A program made the position numbers and the translations under genes. This document shows, piece after piece, positions 23,492 through 32,366 of a DNA stretch of 64,000 nt. The stretch comes from Akkermansia muciniphila (lineage in GTDB: Bacteria > Verrucomicrobiota > Verrucomicrobiia > Limisphaerales > SXTU01): the NCBI GenBank assembly GCA_945874145.1, contig CAMCFN010000013.1:1-64000 (forward strand). The letters run 5' to 3'. Numbering within the stretch: position 1 is the first letter of the stretch; each line of letters starts with the position of its first letter. Under the pieces are notes generated by a model. The model made no database searches. It worked only from the letters and a program-made list of their open reading frames with translations, and was not told where the DNA came from.

Positions 23492-24109
23492 TTACTTCGG
23501 GTTGAGGGGAAGGGGCGCGACGGACGGAGACTGGAGGGCACCGGCCGGGGCAGTGGCGTTGAGCTGGGTGAGGATCTCGTCGGTGAGGTCGGGCAGGTTG
23601 GCGTTGAAGAGGACGATGGGGGTGCCCACGGCGCTCTCGGCGGCGCTGTCGAGGACGGCCCCGTAGCTGGCGGTGCGGGCCTTCTTGTTCACGACTTCGC
23701 GGATTTCAACCACGATCTTGTCCCGCATGTTGCGCTGCTGTTCGCCGAGCTGGGTGCGGGCACTGCGGTCAAACTGACCGATGCTCTGCTCGATTTCCTG
23801 CATCTCGCGGAGCTTGGTCTCGGCGGTCTTCTTACGTTTCTCCCGCTCTTCCTGGGAGACAACCGAGTCGTTGATGCTTTCGAGGAGCTTCTTGTATTCC
23901 TCGTTGGCCTTCTGGAGGTCGGCGATCATGTCCTTGCGCTTCTTGTCGAGTTCCCCCGCGCGCTCCTTGAGGTTGAGGTCGGCCTGCTTGGTCTTCCAGT
24001 AGCCATCGAAGACTTTCTTAAGATCCACGACGGCGATGCGGTCGGCAGCTTGAGCGGCGAGCGGGAGCGCCAGCGCGGCGGTGAGAATGAGGGCGGGCAG
24101 AAAGTTCAT
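23492..24109 (-). CDS. skp: OmpH/Skp-like periplasmic chaperone
   Basis: A 205-residue exported protein that would hold unfolded outer membrane proteins on their way to the Bam complex. Signal peptide MNFLPALILTAALALPLAAQ, then ADRIAVVDLKKVFDGYWKT, the typical Skp/OmpH start. Residues about 45-140 are a long charged coiled coil (KERAGELDKKRKDMIADLQK, EEREKRKKTAETKLREMQEI), the tentacle helices. The C-terminal part has a Pro/Ala-rich tail ending PLPLNPK, longer than in the Escherichia protein. It lies 52 bases downstream of bamA on the minus strand, the classic arrangement. ATG 24109 is chosen for the signal peptide. Confidence 0.85.
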   Translation of the reverse strand: MNFLPALILTAALALPLAAQAADRIAVVDLKKVFDGYWKTKQADLNLKERAGELDKKRKDMIADLQKANEEYKKLLESINDSVVSQEEREKRKKTAETKLREMQEIEQSIGQFDRSARTQLGEQQRNMRDKIVVEIREVVNKKARTASYGAVLDSAAESAVGTPIVLFNANLPDLTDEILTQLNATAPAGALQSPSVAPLPLNPK

Positions 24110-24161
24110 GGGGAGATGGCGAGGAGGTTTGACCGAATAAGGCGAACGCGGACGGCGGCGC

Positions 24162-26492
24162 TCAGAAATCGCGGGTGAAGCCGACGTCGAAGTTGAAGCG
24201 GCCGCTCTTGTTTTGGTTGCGGTCGCTGGTGAGCGGGATGCCGTAGTCGAGCCGCAACGGTCCGAGGTTCGGGATGTTGATGCGGAAGCCCACGCCGACG
24301 TTGTCCTGATAGAGGGTTTCTCCCTTGGCCCTGTTGGGGTTGAAGCTGAAGGAGTCCGCGTAAACATTGCCCACGTCATAGAACATGGCGAAGCGGAGCC
24401 GCTCGATAAGCGGGATGCTGTATTCCACTGAGCCGAGCCAGTAGGTGTTGCCGCCGAGCGGTTCGTTGAGCGAGTCGCGGGGGGAAACATCCGAGAAGCG
24501 GTAGCCGCGGAGGGTGCGGGGGCCGCCGAGGAAGTATCGGTTGAAGAGCGTGACGGGGCGGCTGTTGTAGCTCTCGATGGAGCCCACCCGGCCGATGATT
24601 TCCCACGTCTGGCCAGACCAGAAGCCGGGATAGTATTGGGTGCCGCGCAATTCGAGGCGGTAGAAGTCAGCGTCGCCGCCGAAGGGGCCACCGGCCAGTT
24701 CGGAGATGAGTTCCACGCGATGGCCGCCGCTGGGGGTGAGGCCACCGGTGCGCGTGTCATAGGTGAGGCCAGCGCCGATTTTGGAGACGAGCTGGCTGCC
24801 TTGCTCGGCCTTCAATTCCGGGGAAGCCCCGGGGTCCACGTTCTTGATGCCGACATCTTCAATCGTATAGCTGACGTTGCCGCGCACGAAGTCGCTCCAC
24901 AGGGCGCGCTCCAGTCCGAGGCGCATGCCCGTCTGGGTCTGGTCATAAAGCGAGCTTTGGAAGCTGGTGTTGCGGTGATACAGGTCAACACTGAAGGCCA
25001 GCTTGCGATCCAGGAACCAGGGCTCCGTGAAGCTGACCAAATAGTCCTGCCGACGGGAACCGTAGCTGGCGCGCAGGCGCATCTTCTGGCCGCCACCGGT
25101 GAACCACGGGGGCTTGAACAGATCGAAGTTGCCTTGTGTGACTTCGACAAAGCCCACGACGCTTTCCACCGAGCTGAAACCGGCGCCCACGGACATGTTG
25201 CCGGTGTTCTTTTCCTCGACGTTGACCACGAGGTTCTTGCGGTTGGGCACGTCGGTCGGCTCGGGCTGCGCGTCCACCTTCTCGAAGTAGTTCAAGTTCT
25301 CCAAACGCTGCTTGGAGAGCTTCACCCGCACCATGTCGAAGGTCTCGCCGGGAGAGATGGCCAGTTCGCGGCGAAGCACCTTGTCCTTGGTCTTCACGTT
25401 GCCCTTGATCTCGATCTTCTCAACGAAGGACTTGTCCTTCTCGTCCACCTGGTAGGTGACGTCCATGTTGCCGGTCTCGGTGTTCGGCGTGCGGACGGCG
25501 ACAACACGGGAGTCGATGTAGCCCTTGGTGCCGTAGAAATCGCGCACGGACTCGACGTCCTTGCGCTGTCCCTCGGGCGTGAAGGTCTTGCCCGAGGTCA
25601 TCCGGATGTCCTTCTCGATCTCGGCGCTGGGGAAGAGGTTGTTGCCCTTCACCGCCACGGCTCCCACCTTGTATTGCTTGCCCTCGAAGATCTGGAACTT
25701 GATGACCAGCGCGTCGGGCTTGGGATTGTCGAACTGGATGTCCTTGATCTCGAAGTCCAGATAACCCTCGTTGCGGTAGAACTCGGCCAGCTTCTCCTTG
25801 TCGTCCTCGAACTGATCGTCCTTGAATTTGTCTGTGCCGGTGAGCCAGGAGAACATCCAGTGCTCCTTGGTCTTGAGCACCTTGGCGAGGCGCTTCTCGG
25901 GGTAGGCCGCCGCGCCGACAAACTGGATGTCCACGACCTTGACCTTGGGGGCCTCGGTGACTTCGAAGGTGGCGGTGCCGCGCCCGGCGTTCTCGTTGAT
26001 GTTCAGCTTGTATTCGACCTTCGTGCGCTGATAGCCGGCCTTTTGGTAGCTCTTCTGGATTTCCTGCGCGTCGGTGAACAGCTTCCGCTCGTCGAGCGGC
26101 TGGCCGGTCTTGGAGGTGAGCTTCTTCTGGAGCTTGGAGGTGCTGAACTTGGTGTTGCCGGTGAACTGCACGTCCGTGAGCAGCGGCTTGCCCTGCACCA
26201 CGTAAATGAGCTTCACTCCGCCGTCGGCCCGTTCCTCGGCCACGCGGATGTTGTAGAAATACCCCGTGTTGTAGAGGTTTCGCACGTCGTCATCCACGCT
26301 GGTCTTGAGCAGCGGGTCGCCGATCTTGACACGGATATTGGCACGGATGAGCTCGTCGCTGGCCGCAGCCGGGCCGACGTGCCGAATCTCGATCGTTTGA
26401 ACGCGTTGCGGAGCCACTTGGCCCTGCGTCTGTGGCACCCAGTGAATGAGCAGGGCGAGAAGGACGCAGTAGCGGCGAAGATTCGGTTTCAT
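24162..26492 (-). CDS. bamA: Outer membrane protein assembly factor BamA
   Basis: A 776-residue Omp85 protein that folds and inserts beta-barrel proteins. After a signal segment (YCVLLALLIHWVPQTQG) come five POTRA-like repeats, seen in blocks such as IRVKIGDPLLKTSVDDDVRN and ELAISPGETFDMVRVKLSKQ, over about residues 30-430. The remainder is the 16-strand barrel with the conserved loop motif FFLGG-like (RYFLGGPRTLRGYRFSDVSP), which contains the invariant RGY. The C-terminus LRLDYGIPLTSDRNQNKSGR then FNFDVGFTRDF ends in phenylalanine, the usual barrel signal. Length is normal. Followed by skp in the same direction. Confidence 0.95.
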   Translation of the reverse strand: MKPNLRRYCVLLALLIHWVPQTQGQVAPQRVQTIEIRHVGPAAASDELIRANIRVKIGDPLLKTSVDDDVRNLYNTGYFYNIRVAEERADGGVKLIYVVQGKPLLTDVQFTGNTKFSTSKLQKKLTSKTGQPLDERKLFTDAQEIQKSYQKAGYQRTKVEYKLNINENAGRGTATFEVTEAPKVKVVDIQFVGAAAYPEKRLAKVLKTKEHWMFSWLTGTDKFKDDQFEDDKEKLAEFYRNEGYLDFEIKDIQFDNPKPDALVIKFQIFEGKQYKVGAVAVKGNNLFPSAEIEKDIRMTSGKTFTPEGQRKDVESVRDFYGTKGYIDSRVVAVRTPNTETGNMDVTYQVDEKDKSFVEKIEIKGNVKTKDKVLRRELAISPGETFDMVRVKLSKQRLENLNYFEKVDAQPEPTDVPNRKNLVVNVEEKNTGNMSVGAGFSSVESVVGFVEVTQGNFDLFKPPWFTGGGQKMRLRASYGSRRQDYLVSFTEPWFLDRKLAFSVDLYHRNTSFQSSLYDQTQTGMRLGLERALWSDFVRGNVSYTIEDVGIKNVDPGASPELKAEQGSQLVSKIGAGLTYDTRTGGLTPSGGHRVELISELAGGPFGGDADFYRLELRGTQYYPGFWSGQTWEIIGRVGSIESYNSRPVTLFNRYFLGGPRTLRGYRFSDVSPRDSLNEPLGGNTYWLGSVEYSIPLIERLRFAMFYDVGNVYADSFSFNPNRAKGETLYQDNVGVGFRINIPNLGPLRLDYGIPLTSDRNQNKSGRFNFDVGFTRDF

Positions 26493-27064
26493 GGTCTGGT
26501 CAGCTCAGAGGCGGGAGTTAAACCACAGCTGGGGCCGGATGAACACTGTTTTTTGGCGCGGTTGGCTTGCGCGGGCGCAGCCTGACACGCAAAGGGGGCC
26601 GGGGCGCGGCGTTTACGACGCCTCACCGTCCGTCAGTCCATAGGCCCTTCGTTTCGCCACGGCCCATTCGCACGCTGAAGCGGCCTGAAGACCTGCTGAA
26701 TAATTTCGTGGAAACCGGAAAATATCACCCACATCACCCCTCCCCATTTCCGTATAACCAAAGCCATCAAGCCCGCAAAAATCCGCTCCAGATGGTAATG
26801 GCCTGCCCACATGTGCAACCAATCAAACCCGGAACGCGTATGCCCCCCCTTGCAGCCGCCTCTGTGCCGCGCTTGCTGCCCTTCCAAGCTCGCTTCCGGC
26901 CGGCCGATGCACGCTGCACTTTTGGCGGCCGCGAGACAGCGCCTCTCCTAACCGAGCGCCAGCAGGGCGCGTTTATCCCCAGCGCGTGCGGACTGCGTGG
27001 CTTGCTGCGGCTGGGGCTCCGCACCAGTCGCGCTCCGGGCCGAAACAATAGTGCGTTTACTGCC
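26493..27064. other. Intergenic region with one palindrome fragment
   Basis: About 570 bases between bamA and the TIM-barrel gene, upstream of bamA. It holds a partial family A element (26672-26692) and no convincing gene or RNA on either strand. Promoters for bamA are expected near 26500-26600, but no clear -35/-10 pair was identified. Confidence 0.4.
26672..26692 (+). repeat. Palindromic element, family A, truncated copy
   Basis: ACGCTGAAGCGGCCTGAAGA matches the left flank, left stem and loop of the full elements; the right stem is lost after AAGA. Confidence 0.5.
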
Positions 27065-28000
27065 TCAGACCAAGGCATCGCGGCAGAACTTGATGGCCTT
27101 GGCCAGTTCCTTCATGCGGTCCGAGTCGGCGGGAACCTTGTATTCGAACTCGATGGTCGCCTGGATGGGCCACTTGTTGTCGCGGATGAGCCGCAGCACT
27201 TCGCCAATCGGAGTGTCGGCCTCGCCGAAGGGCGTGTTCGGGCCGTTGCCCTTCTTGCGGTCCTTGATGTGGACGTGCGTAATGCGCTTATGGTGCTGCT
27301 TGATGAACTCGACCGGCGAGCCGTGGTCGCCCGCCACGAAGTGCCCGATGTCCACATTGGCGCCAACGTATTCGCCTTGAGCAAACGCCTTCTCCCAGTG
27401 TGCCGGCCCGGTGCTCGCGTGGCCGTGGAGGGCGAGGTAAATCTTGTGCTTGCCGGCGAACTTCCCGACACGCTTGTGGTCGTCGTCGTTCTTGGAAATT
27501 TCCGTGGAGATGCCGCGCGCCCCGAGGGTCTTGGCGAGGGTAAAGGCATAGTCCAGCTCGCTCTCGCCCATCTTGAAAATGCCGTCCACCTTGATGACCT
27601 CGATGAAGACGCCGGTGGTTTCCCAATGCTTACGGAAGGCGCGGGCCTTCTCCATGTCCACTGTCTCTCGCCAGGTGCGGAGCTTTTTGGCGCTGTCCTC
27701 GGCGGCACCGGGAGGAAGGACCTTGTTCTTCGCGCTGGTCAGGTTAGCGGGCGCGCCGAACTGGGCCTCGATGGGCTGGGTGCGCAGCTCGATGGCGCTG
27801 AGGTTGAGCTGCACGCAGGTCTTGAGGATGTCCTCGGCGGACATGGCAGCGTTGCCGAAGCTGTAGGGGGCGTTGATACCGATGTGGACGCCGCCGACCC
27901 TAGAGTTGGGCTTGCCCGACGCGGCGGCGCGGACGAGCGACGGGGTGAGCAACGCCCCAGCGGCGAGCTGGGCGAAACGGCGGCGGTTCAAGGTGTGCAT
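27065..28000 (-). CDS. Tat-exported xylose-isomerase-like TIM barrel (sugar epimerase family)
   Basis: A 311-residue protein. MHTLNRRRFAQLAAGALLTP is a Tat signal with RRRF. The mature part is an AP endonuclease 2/xylose isomerase-like barrel: GVHIGINAPYSFGN at the start, GISTEISKNDDDHKRVGKFA, LALHGHASTGPAHWEKAF, VGANVDIGHFVAGDHGSPVE, ITHVHIKDRK and a terminal TIEFEY. The glutamate, aspartate and histidine positions of the metal site (HGHAST, DIGHF, HVHIKD, EFEY) are all present. Members isomerise or epimerise sugars or cyclitols such as inosose; the substrate is unknown. It stands alone on the minus strand. Confidence 0.8.
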   Translation of the reverse strand: MHTLNRRRFAQLAAGALLTPSLVRAAASGKPNSRVGGVHIGINAPYSFGNAAMSAEDILKTCVQLNLSAIELRTQPIEAQFGAPANLTSAKNKVLPPGAAEDSAKKLRTWRETVDMEKARAFRKHWETTGVFIEVIKVDGIFKMGESELDYAFTLAKTLGARGISTEISKNDDDHKRVGKFAGKHKIYLALHGHASTGPAHWEKAFAQGEYVGANVDIGHFVAGDHGSPVEFIKQHHKRITHVHIKDRKKGNGPNTPFGEADTPIGEVLRLIRDNKWPIQATIEFEYKVPADSDRMKELAKAIKFCRDALV

Positions 28001-28291
28001 GGGAAGGGCGTGTTTGTTTTACTTTAGGTCGCCACGAAACTTTCCCAAAGCAACCCGCTGCGGGAATAGGTGACGCGCTGACTTTCCCCATCCTTCGGCC
28101 ACGCTCCTTGGACGGGCAAGCTTGTTTTTGCCGCGCCCCGTTCCGCTTTGGTTTGAAGATTGCCTTCCCAACTCGCGCGATCCTCCTTTCCCATACGCTT
28201 CCAAGTTGGGCCGGCCAGAAAAACAACCCCCATCCTTGATACAATCCCAGGTTTACGCTTACGATTCAGTCTGACACTCTGGGAAGAACAG

Positions 28292-28774
28292 ATGCCCACC
28301 CAGCAGCAGATACAGCTCCGTTGTCCGCGCGACTTCACGCCACTTCGCGCACACCAGCACGACGGCCTCAGCGTTCTGCAATGCCCGGAGTGTGCGGGGC
28401 TCTGGTTCTCGGCTGCCGCCGTGAGCGCGTGCGTCCGTCGGTTCGGCCCGCACCTTCCCTCGCGCGCCTCCGCCTCGCCCAAGGACAAGGAGCAGCAGAC
28501 GAAACTGCCCTGCCCTCAGTGTCATGACAAACTGCTAACCGCCCATGTGCATGAAGGCATTGAAGTGGACTCGTGCACGACCTGCCACGCGCTTTGGCTA
28601 GACAAGGGGGAGCTGGACACGTTTCTCGAACTGGCCGAAAGCGAAGACTCTTTCGGAGCTGCAAGAAAACGGCGGGCCCGCGAACGCGAGTCTGCCATGG
28701 ACTCCGCCCTTGAAGCTTCCGATGTGGTATTAGGGGCAGGCCGAATGGTTGCCCAGTTCGTTAAGTGGTTTTGA
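28292..28774 (+). CDS. zf-TFIIB-type zinc ribbon protein
   Basis: A 160-residue cytoplasmic protein with two zinc ribbon modules of the zf-TFIIB (PF13453-like) type. Module 2 is complete: LPCPQCHDKL then DSCTTCHALWLDKGELD, with CxxC pairs and the family's WLDKGEL ending. Module 1 (LRCPRDFTPL, LQCPECAGLWF) has CPRD where a second cysteine is expected, so its zinc site may be incomplete. A charged region RKRRARERESAMD and a weakly hydrophobic C-terminus follow. ATG 28292 has GGAAG 8 bases upstream. Family members are small, mostly uncharacterised; a role in nucleic-acid or protein binding is only a guess. It is monocistronic. Confidence 0.8.
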   Translation: MPTQQQIQLRCPRDFTPLRAHQHDGLSVLQCPECAGLWFSAAAVSACVRRFGPHLPSRASASPKDKEQQTKLPCPQCHDKLLTAHVHEGIEVDSCTTCHALWLDKGELDTFLELAESEDSFGAARKRRARERESAMDSALEASDVVLGAGRMVAQFVKWF

Positions 28775-29032
28775 AGGCAGCCTAGAAACCAGTTGGCCAG
28801 TCGAGCTCTGACAATCGTTAAACCACTTCCGCCGGGGACTCCCAGCCGTCCACACGGTTTTGTGGGCGCCCAAGACTTCATTTCAAACCAGCCATTTCAC
28901 TGACACGAGGGATGGCGAGTAAGTTCGCGGCGCCCATCCACCAACAGCCCTGACCGGCTGAGAGGAAGCACTGGGACCCAAGCGGTTTGAAGGTTGCCTT
29001 CCCGATTCGCTCCGACATTCTCCTGCCACGCT

Positions 29033-30769
29033 ATGCACAAACTGTTCCCGCTCCTGCTCGCCGTTCTTTACCTTGGCACGCCCCTCCGCGCCGCCGATGA
29101 CTACAAGCCCGGCCCCGATTCGCTGCCGCAGCCGGGCGTGCCCAAGGGCGAGCTGGTCAAAGGCACGTTCGAGCAGAGCAAGGTCTTCCCCGGCACCGTG
29201 CGCGATTACACCGTCTATCTCCCCGCGCAGCTCGACCGCGCCAAGCCCGCGCCCGTGATGGTCTTGCAAGACGGCGGCGGGTTCAGCGCGCCGGCGGCGT
29301 TCGACAACCTGATTCACAAGAAGGAAATCCCCACGCTCGTCGGCGTGTTCGTGATGCACGGGCGGGTGAAGGCGTCGTCCACCAACGCCCTCGACCGCTT
29401 CAACCGCAGCTACGAATACGATGGCCTCGGTGGCGACTACGCGAAGTTCCTGCTAGATGAACTGCTGCCGTTCATCGAGGCGAGGCACGGCGTGAAGTTG
29501 TCCAAGAACGGCACCGACCGCGCCATCGGCGGCGCGAGCAGCGGGGCGATTGCGGCGTTTTCGGCGGCGTGGGAACGGCCCGAGGCGTTCACGCGCGTCT
29601 TCAGTGCGATTGGAACTTACGTCGGCCTGCGCGGCGGCAATGTTTATCCCACCATCATCCGCAAGTATGAGCCCAAGGCCATCCGCGTGTATCTCCAGGA
29701 CGGCAGCGCGGACCAGAACATCTACGGGGGCGACTGGTGGAAGGCGAACGAGGAGATGGAGCGCGCGCTGAAGTTCGCTGGCTACGAAGTCGAGCACGCG
29801 TGGGGCGACGGCGGCCACAACGGCAAACACGGCACGGCGATTTTCCCCGACGCGTTGCGCTTCCTCTGGAAGGGCTGGCCGGAGCTGCCCAAGGCCGGTT
29901 TTGGCTCGCCGCAGTTGAAGGAAATCCTCGTGCCCGGCGCGGACTGGCAGCTCGTGGGCGAAGGCTACAAGTTCACCGAAGGCCCGACGGCGAACGCGGC
30001 GGGCGAGGTCTTTTACAACGAGGGCCCCAGCAGCACGACCTACAAAGTTGGCCCCGATGGCAAGCCCGTGGTCTTCCTCGCCGACTCGAAGAAGGGCGAC
30101 GGCCAGCGCTTCGGCCCGGACGGCCGGCTCTACTCCGCGGCGGCGGCGGCGCAGCAAATCCTCGCTTGGGACGCGGCGGGCAAGGCCACCGTCATCGCCG
30201 ATGGCTTCAAGGGCAACGACCTCGTCGTCGCGAACAACGGCAACATCTACGTGACCGACCCGAACTGGACCGGCGCGAACACGAACACGAGCAAGGTCTG
30301 GCTCATCAAACCCGACGGCTCCAAGCAGGTCGTGGACACGGGCCTGAAGTTCGCGAACGGCCTCACGCTCTCGCCCGACCAGACGCTCCTCTACGTGGCG
30401 GACAGCCGGTCGCACTGGGTTTACAGCTACCAAATCAAGGCGGATGGCACGCTCCAGCACAAGCAGCGTTACTTCCACCTCCACATGCCCGACACCGCCG
30501 ACGACAGCGGTGCGGATGGCCTGCGGACGGACCGCGACGGTCGCCTCTGGGTCGCGACGCGCCTCGGCCTGCAGGTCTGCGACCAAGCGGGCCGCGTGAA
30601 CTGCATCATCCCCACGCCGAACGGCAAGAGCAGCAACCTGACCTTCGGCGGTCCGAACGGCGACATGCTCTACGTCACCGCCGGCGACAAAGTCTTCCGC
30701 CGCCAGCTCAAGGTGAAGGGCGCAGACCACGCGTCGAAGCCGACGAAGCCTGGCGCGCCGCGGCTGTGA
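29033..30769 (+). CDS. Secreted esterase / SMP-30-like gluconolactonase fusion
   Basis: A 578-residue exported two-domain protein. Signal peptide MHKLFPLLLAVLYLGTPLRA. Residues about 45-290 are an esterase D/enterochelin-esterase-like alpha/beta hydrolase: YTVYLPAQ, PAPVMVLQDGG as the oxyanion region, RAIGGASSGAIAAFSAAWER with the nucleophile serine, and DGGHNGKH with the catalytic His. Residues about 300-578 are an SMP-30/gluconolactonase propeller (EGYKFTEGPTANAAGEVFYN, GLKFANGLTLSPDQTLLYVA, GADGLRTDRDGRLWVATRLG). The two activities on one chain suggest sequential hydrolysis of an ester-linked sugar or lactone, though the substrate is unknown. ATG 29033 is chosen for the signal peptide. Confidence 0.85.
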   Translation: MHKLFPLLLAVLYLGTPLRAADDYKPGPDSLPQPGVPKGELVKGTFEQSKVFPGTVRDYTVYLPAQLDRAKPAPVMVLQDGGGFSAPAAFDNLIHKKEIPTLVGVFVMHGRVKASSTNALDRFNRSYEYDGLGGDYAKFLLDELLPFIEARHGVKLSKNGTDRAIGGASSGAIAAFSAAWERPEAFTRVFSAIGTYVGLRGGNVYPTIIRKYEPKAIRVYLQDGSADQNIYGGDWWKANEEMERALKFAGYEVEHAWGDGGHNGKHGTAIFPDALRFLWKGWPELPKAGFGSPQLKEILVPGADWQLVGEGYKFTEGPTANAAGEVFYNEGPSSTTYKVGPDGKPVVFLADSKKGDGQRFGPDGRLYSAAAAAQQILAWDAAGKATVIADGFKGNDLVVANNGNIYVTDPNWTGANTNTSKVWLIKPDGSKQVVDTGLKFANGLTLSPDQTLLYVADSRSHWVYSYQIKADGTLQHKQRYFHLHMPDTADDSGADGLRTDRDGRLWVATRLGLQVCDQAGRVNCIIPTPNGKSSNLTFGGPNGDMLYVTAGDKVFRRQLKVKGADHASKPTKPGAPRL

Positions 30770-30840
30770 TTTGACACCGGAGCAGTTTCGCGCCTCGCCG
30801 GTCTTGTAGCCCGGAGGCAGAACCTGCCACCTTCTCCAGC

Positions 30841-31245
30841 ATGAAAGTCAAAAAGCTCCTCCACACCCGGTATCGCGTGAACGACATCGAACGCACGGTG
30901 AAGTTTTATCGGGAAATCCTCGGCCTCGACGAAGTGCGCCGGCACAAGTCCCCACGCGGCTCGGAACTGGTGTTCCTGAAGGCTCCGGAGAGCGAGGAGA
31001 CGGTGGAGGTCTGCTACTTCCCCTCCAGCGGTCCGGTGCAAGTGCAGGTAGATCTGACACATCTGGCCTTCTCGGTGGACAGCCTGGAAGAATTTGGCAA
31101 GCACCTCGCCGCGCATGGGCTGAAGTATTCCGATGGTCCGACGATGAAGGAGAATGGTGGTGGGTTTGCCTTCGTGGATGCGCCGGAGGGTTATGAGATT
31201 GAGCTCATTCAATCAGCCCCAAAAGCCGGCTCTGCAGGATATTGA
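30841..31245 (+). CDS. VOC family (glyoxalase I-like) protein
   Basis: A 134-residue vicinal-oxygen-chelate protein, closest in layout to lactoylglutathione lyase, which isomerises the hemithioacetal of methylglyoxal. It has two beta-alpha-beta-beta-beta modules. Metal-ligand positions are visible: H8 in LHTRYRVNDIERTVKFY, a Glu in ELVFLKAPE, H in DLTHLAFSVD and E in GYEIELIQ near the end. The pattern HTRYRV-x-D-x3-TVKFY is glyoxalase-like. It is cytoplasmic and monocistronic, starting 71 bases after the esterase stop. Other VOC activities (dioxygenase, resistance) cannot be excluded. Confidence 0.8.
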   Translation: MKVKKLLHTRYRVNDIERTVKFYREILGLDEVRRHKSPRGSELVFLKAPESEETVEVCYFPSSGPVQVQVDLTHLAFSVDSLEEFGKHLAAHGLKYSDGPTMKENGGGFAFVDAPEGYEIELIQSAPKAGSAGY

Positions 31246-31310
31246 GCGGGGAGGTCAGCCAGATTGGGCGTGTCACCACGCGCCCTTCCCGCTAGGCTCA
31301 AGGGAATCAA

Positions 31311-32327
31311 ATGAACCGCCCCGCCCAGATTTCGTATGGTTTGATGTTGGCCATGCTGCTGGCGGTGGCTTTCATGGGACTGGCCACCCCGCTCCTGACC
31401 GTGCTATTTGCGATCTTTGCGCTGAACGTTTTCAGCTTCAAAGGGCGCAGCAAATCCTTCGCGATCGCGCTGTTTCTGATCGCCGTGGCCGGGATCTGCC
31501 TCACCGCCACTTTCTTCGCGCTGGAGACGGTGGCGGCGGCCCCCAAGCTGGCGGAACGGCTGGTGCCAAAGTTGTTGGACCTCGCCCGATTTCACGAAGT
31601 CGAACTGCCCTTCACGGATGTGCAAAGCATGATGCACCTCATCCGCGACGAAGTGCTGGAGCGGTTCGGCCTGCTGGGAAGCGCGGGGACGACGCTGCTG
31701 CGACAAGTGGCGTTCGTGGTCATCGGCATCGTGGTGGCCATCAGTCTCTTTGAGAATTCAACCATCGTGATCGATCGGGAAAAGCACACGCTGAAGAACA
31801 ATCTTTACCTGCTGACGGCTGATGAGGTGGGCAAGCGCTTCGAGCTGTTCTACAAGAGCTTTCACATGGTGATGGGGGCGCAAATCGTCATCTCCACCAT
31901 CAACACGGTGTTCACGGGCATCTTTCTCTTCAGCTCCGGGTATCCGTATCCGGGCTTGCTGGTGGGGGTGACGTTCCTGTGTGGACTGCTGCCGATTCTG
32001 GGCAACATCCTGAGCAATACAATCATCGTAAGCGTGGGCCTGACCGTGGACTTGAACCATGCGTTTGGCGCGCTGGCCTTCCTCGTGATCATCCACAAGT
32101 TTGAGTATTTCCTGAACAGCAAGATCATCGGCAAGCGCATCCAGAACCCGATGTGGATGACGTTGCTGGCGCTGGTGGTGGGCGAACGCCTGATGGGCGT
32201 GCCCGGCATGATTCTAGCGCCAGTGGTCCTGCACTACATCAAGTCTGAAACCTCGCGCGTCGCCGTGAAAGCCGGTGCGGGCGAGGGCACACCCGTGGCA
32301 GAGTCGCCGCCAACGGCTACAAGCTGA
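31311..32327 (+). CDS. AI-2E family transporter (PerM-like)
   Basis: A 338-residue polytopic membrane protein with about seven to eight hydrophobic segments, among them GLMLAMLLAVAFMGLATPLL at the N-terminus, QVAFVVIGIVVAISLF, and the C-terminal re-entrant pair with YPGLLVGVTFLCGLLPILGN. The last motif, with LPILGN followed by a helix, is diagnostic for the PF01594 family. Members include TqsA (autoinducer-2 export) and PerM/Na+ antiporters, so the transported species here is not known. The soluble stretch at residues 80-130 is typical. The C-terminus ends in a Pro/Ala/Thr tail. Confidence 0.85.
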   Translation: MNRPAQISYGLMLAMLLAVAFMGLATPLLTVLFAIFALNVFSFKGRSKSFAIALFLIAVAGICLTATFFALETVAAAPKLAERLVPKLLDLARFHEVELPFTDVQSMMHLIRDEVLERFGLLGSAGTTLLRQVAFVVIGIVVAISLFENSTIVIDREKHTLKNNLYLLTADEVGKRFELFYKSFHMVMGAQIVISTINTVFTGIFLFSSGYPYPGLLVGVTFLCGLLPILGNILSNTIIVSVGLTVDLNHAFGALAFLVIIHKFEYFLNSKIIGKRIQNPMWMTLLALVVGERLMGVPGMILAPVVLHYIKSETSRVAVKAGAGEGTPVAESPPTATS

Positions 32328-32366
32328 AGCACTTCACGGCATCGAAGGCTGGATAACCGGTGCTTC

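Noticed and set aside
24636-26585. 649-codon open frame on the plus strand
   Set aside because: It mirrors bamA, whose POTRA and barrel motifs are clear. Its composition is that of a high-GC shadow.
32328-32366. Terminator between convergent genes
   Set aside because: The matching CTTCACG and CGTGAAG blocks are about 40 bases apart, with no compact stem and no T-tract.
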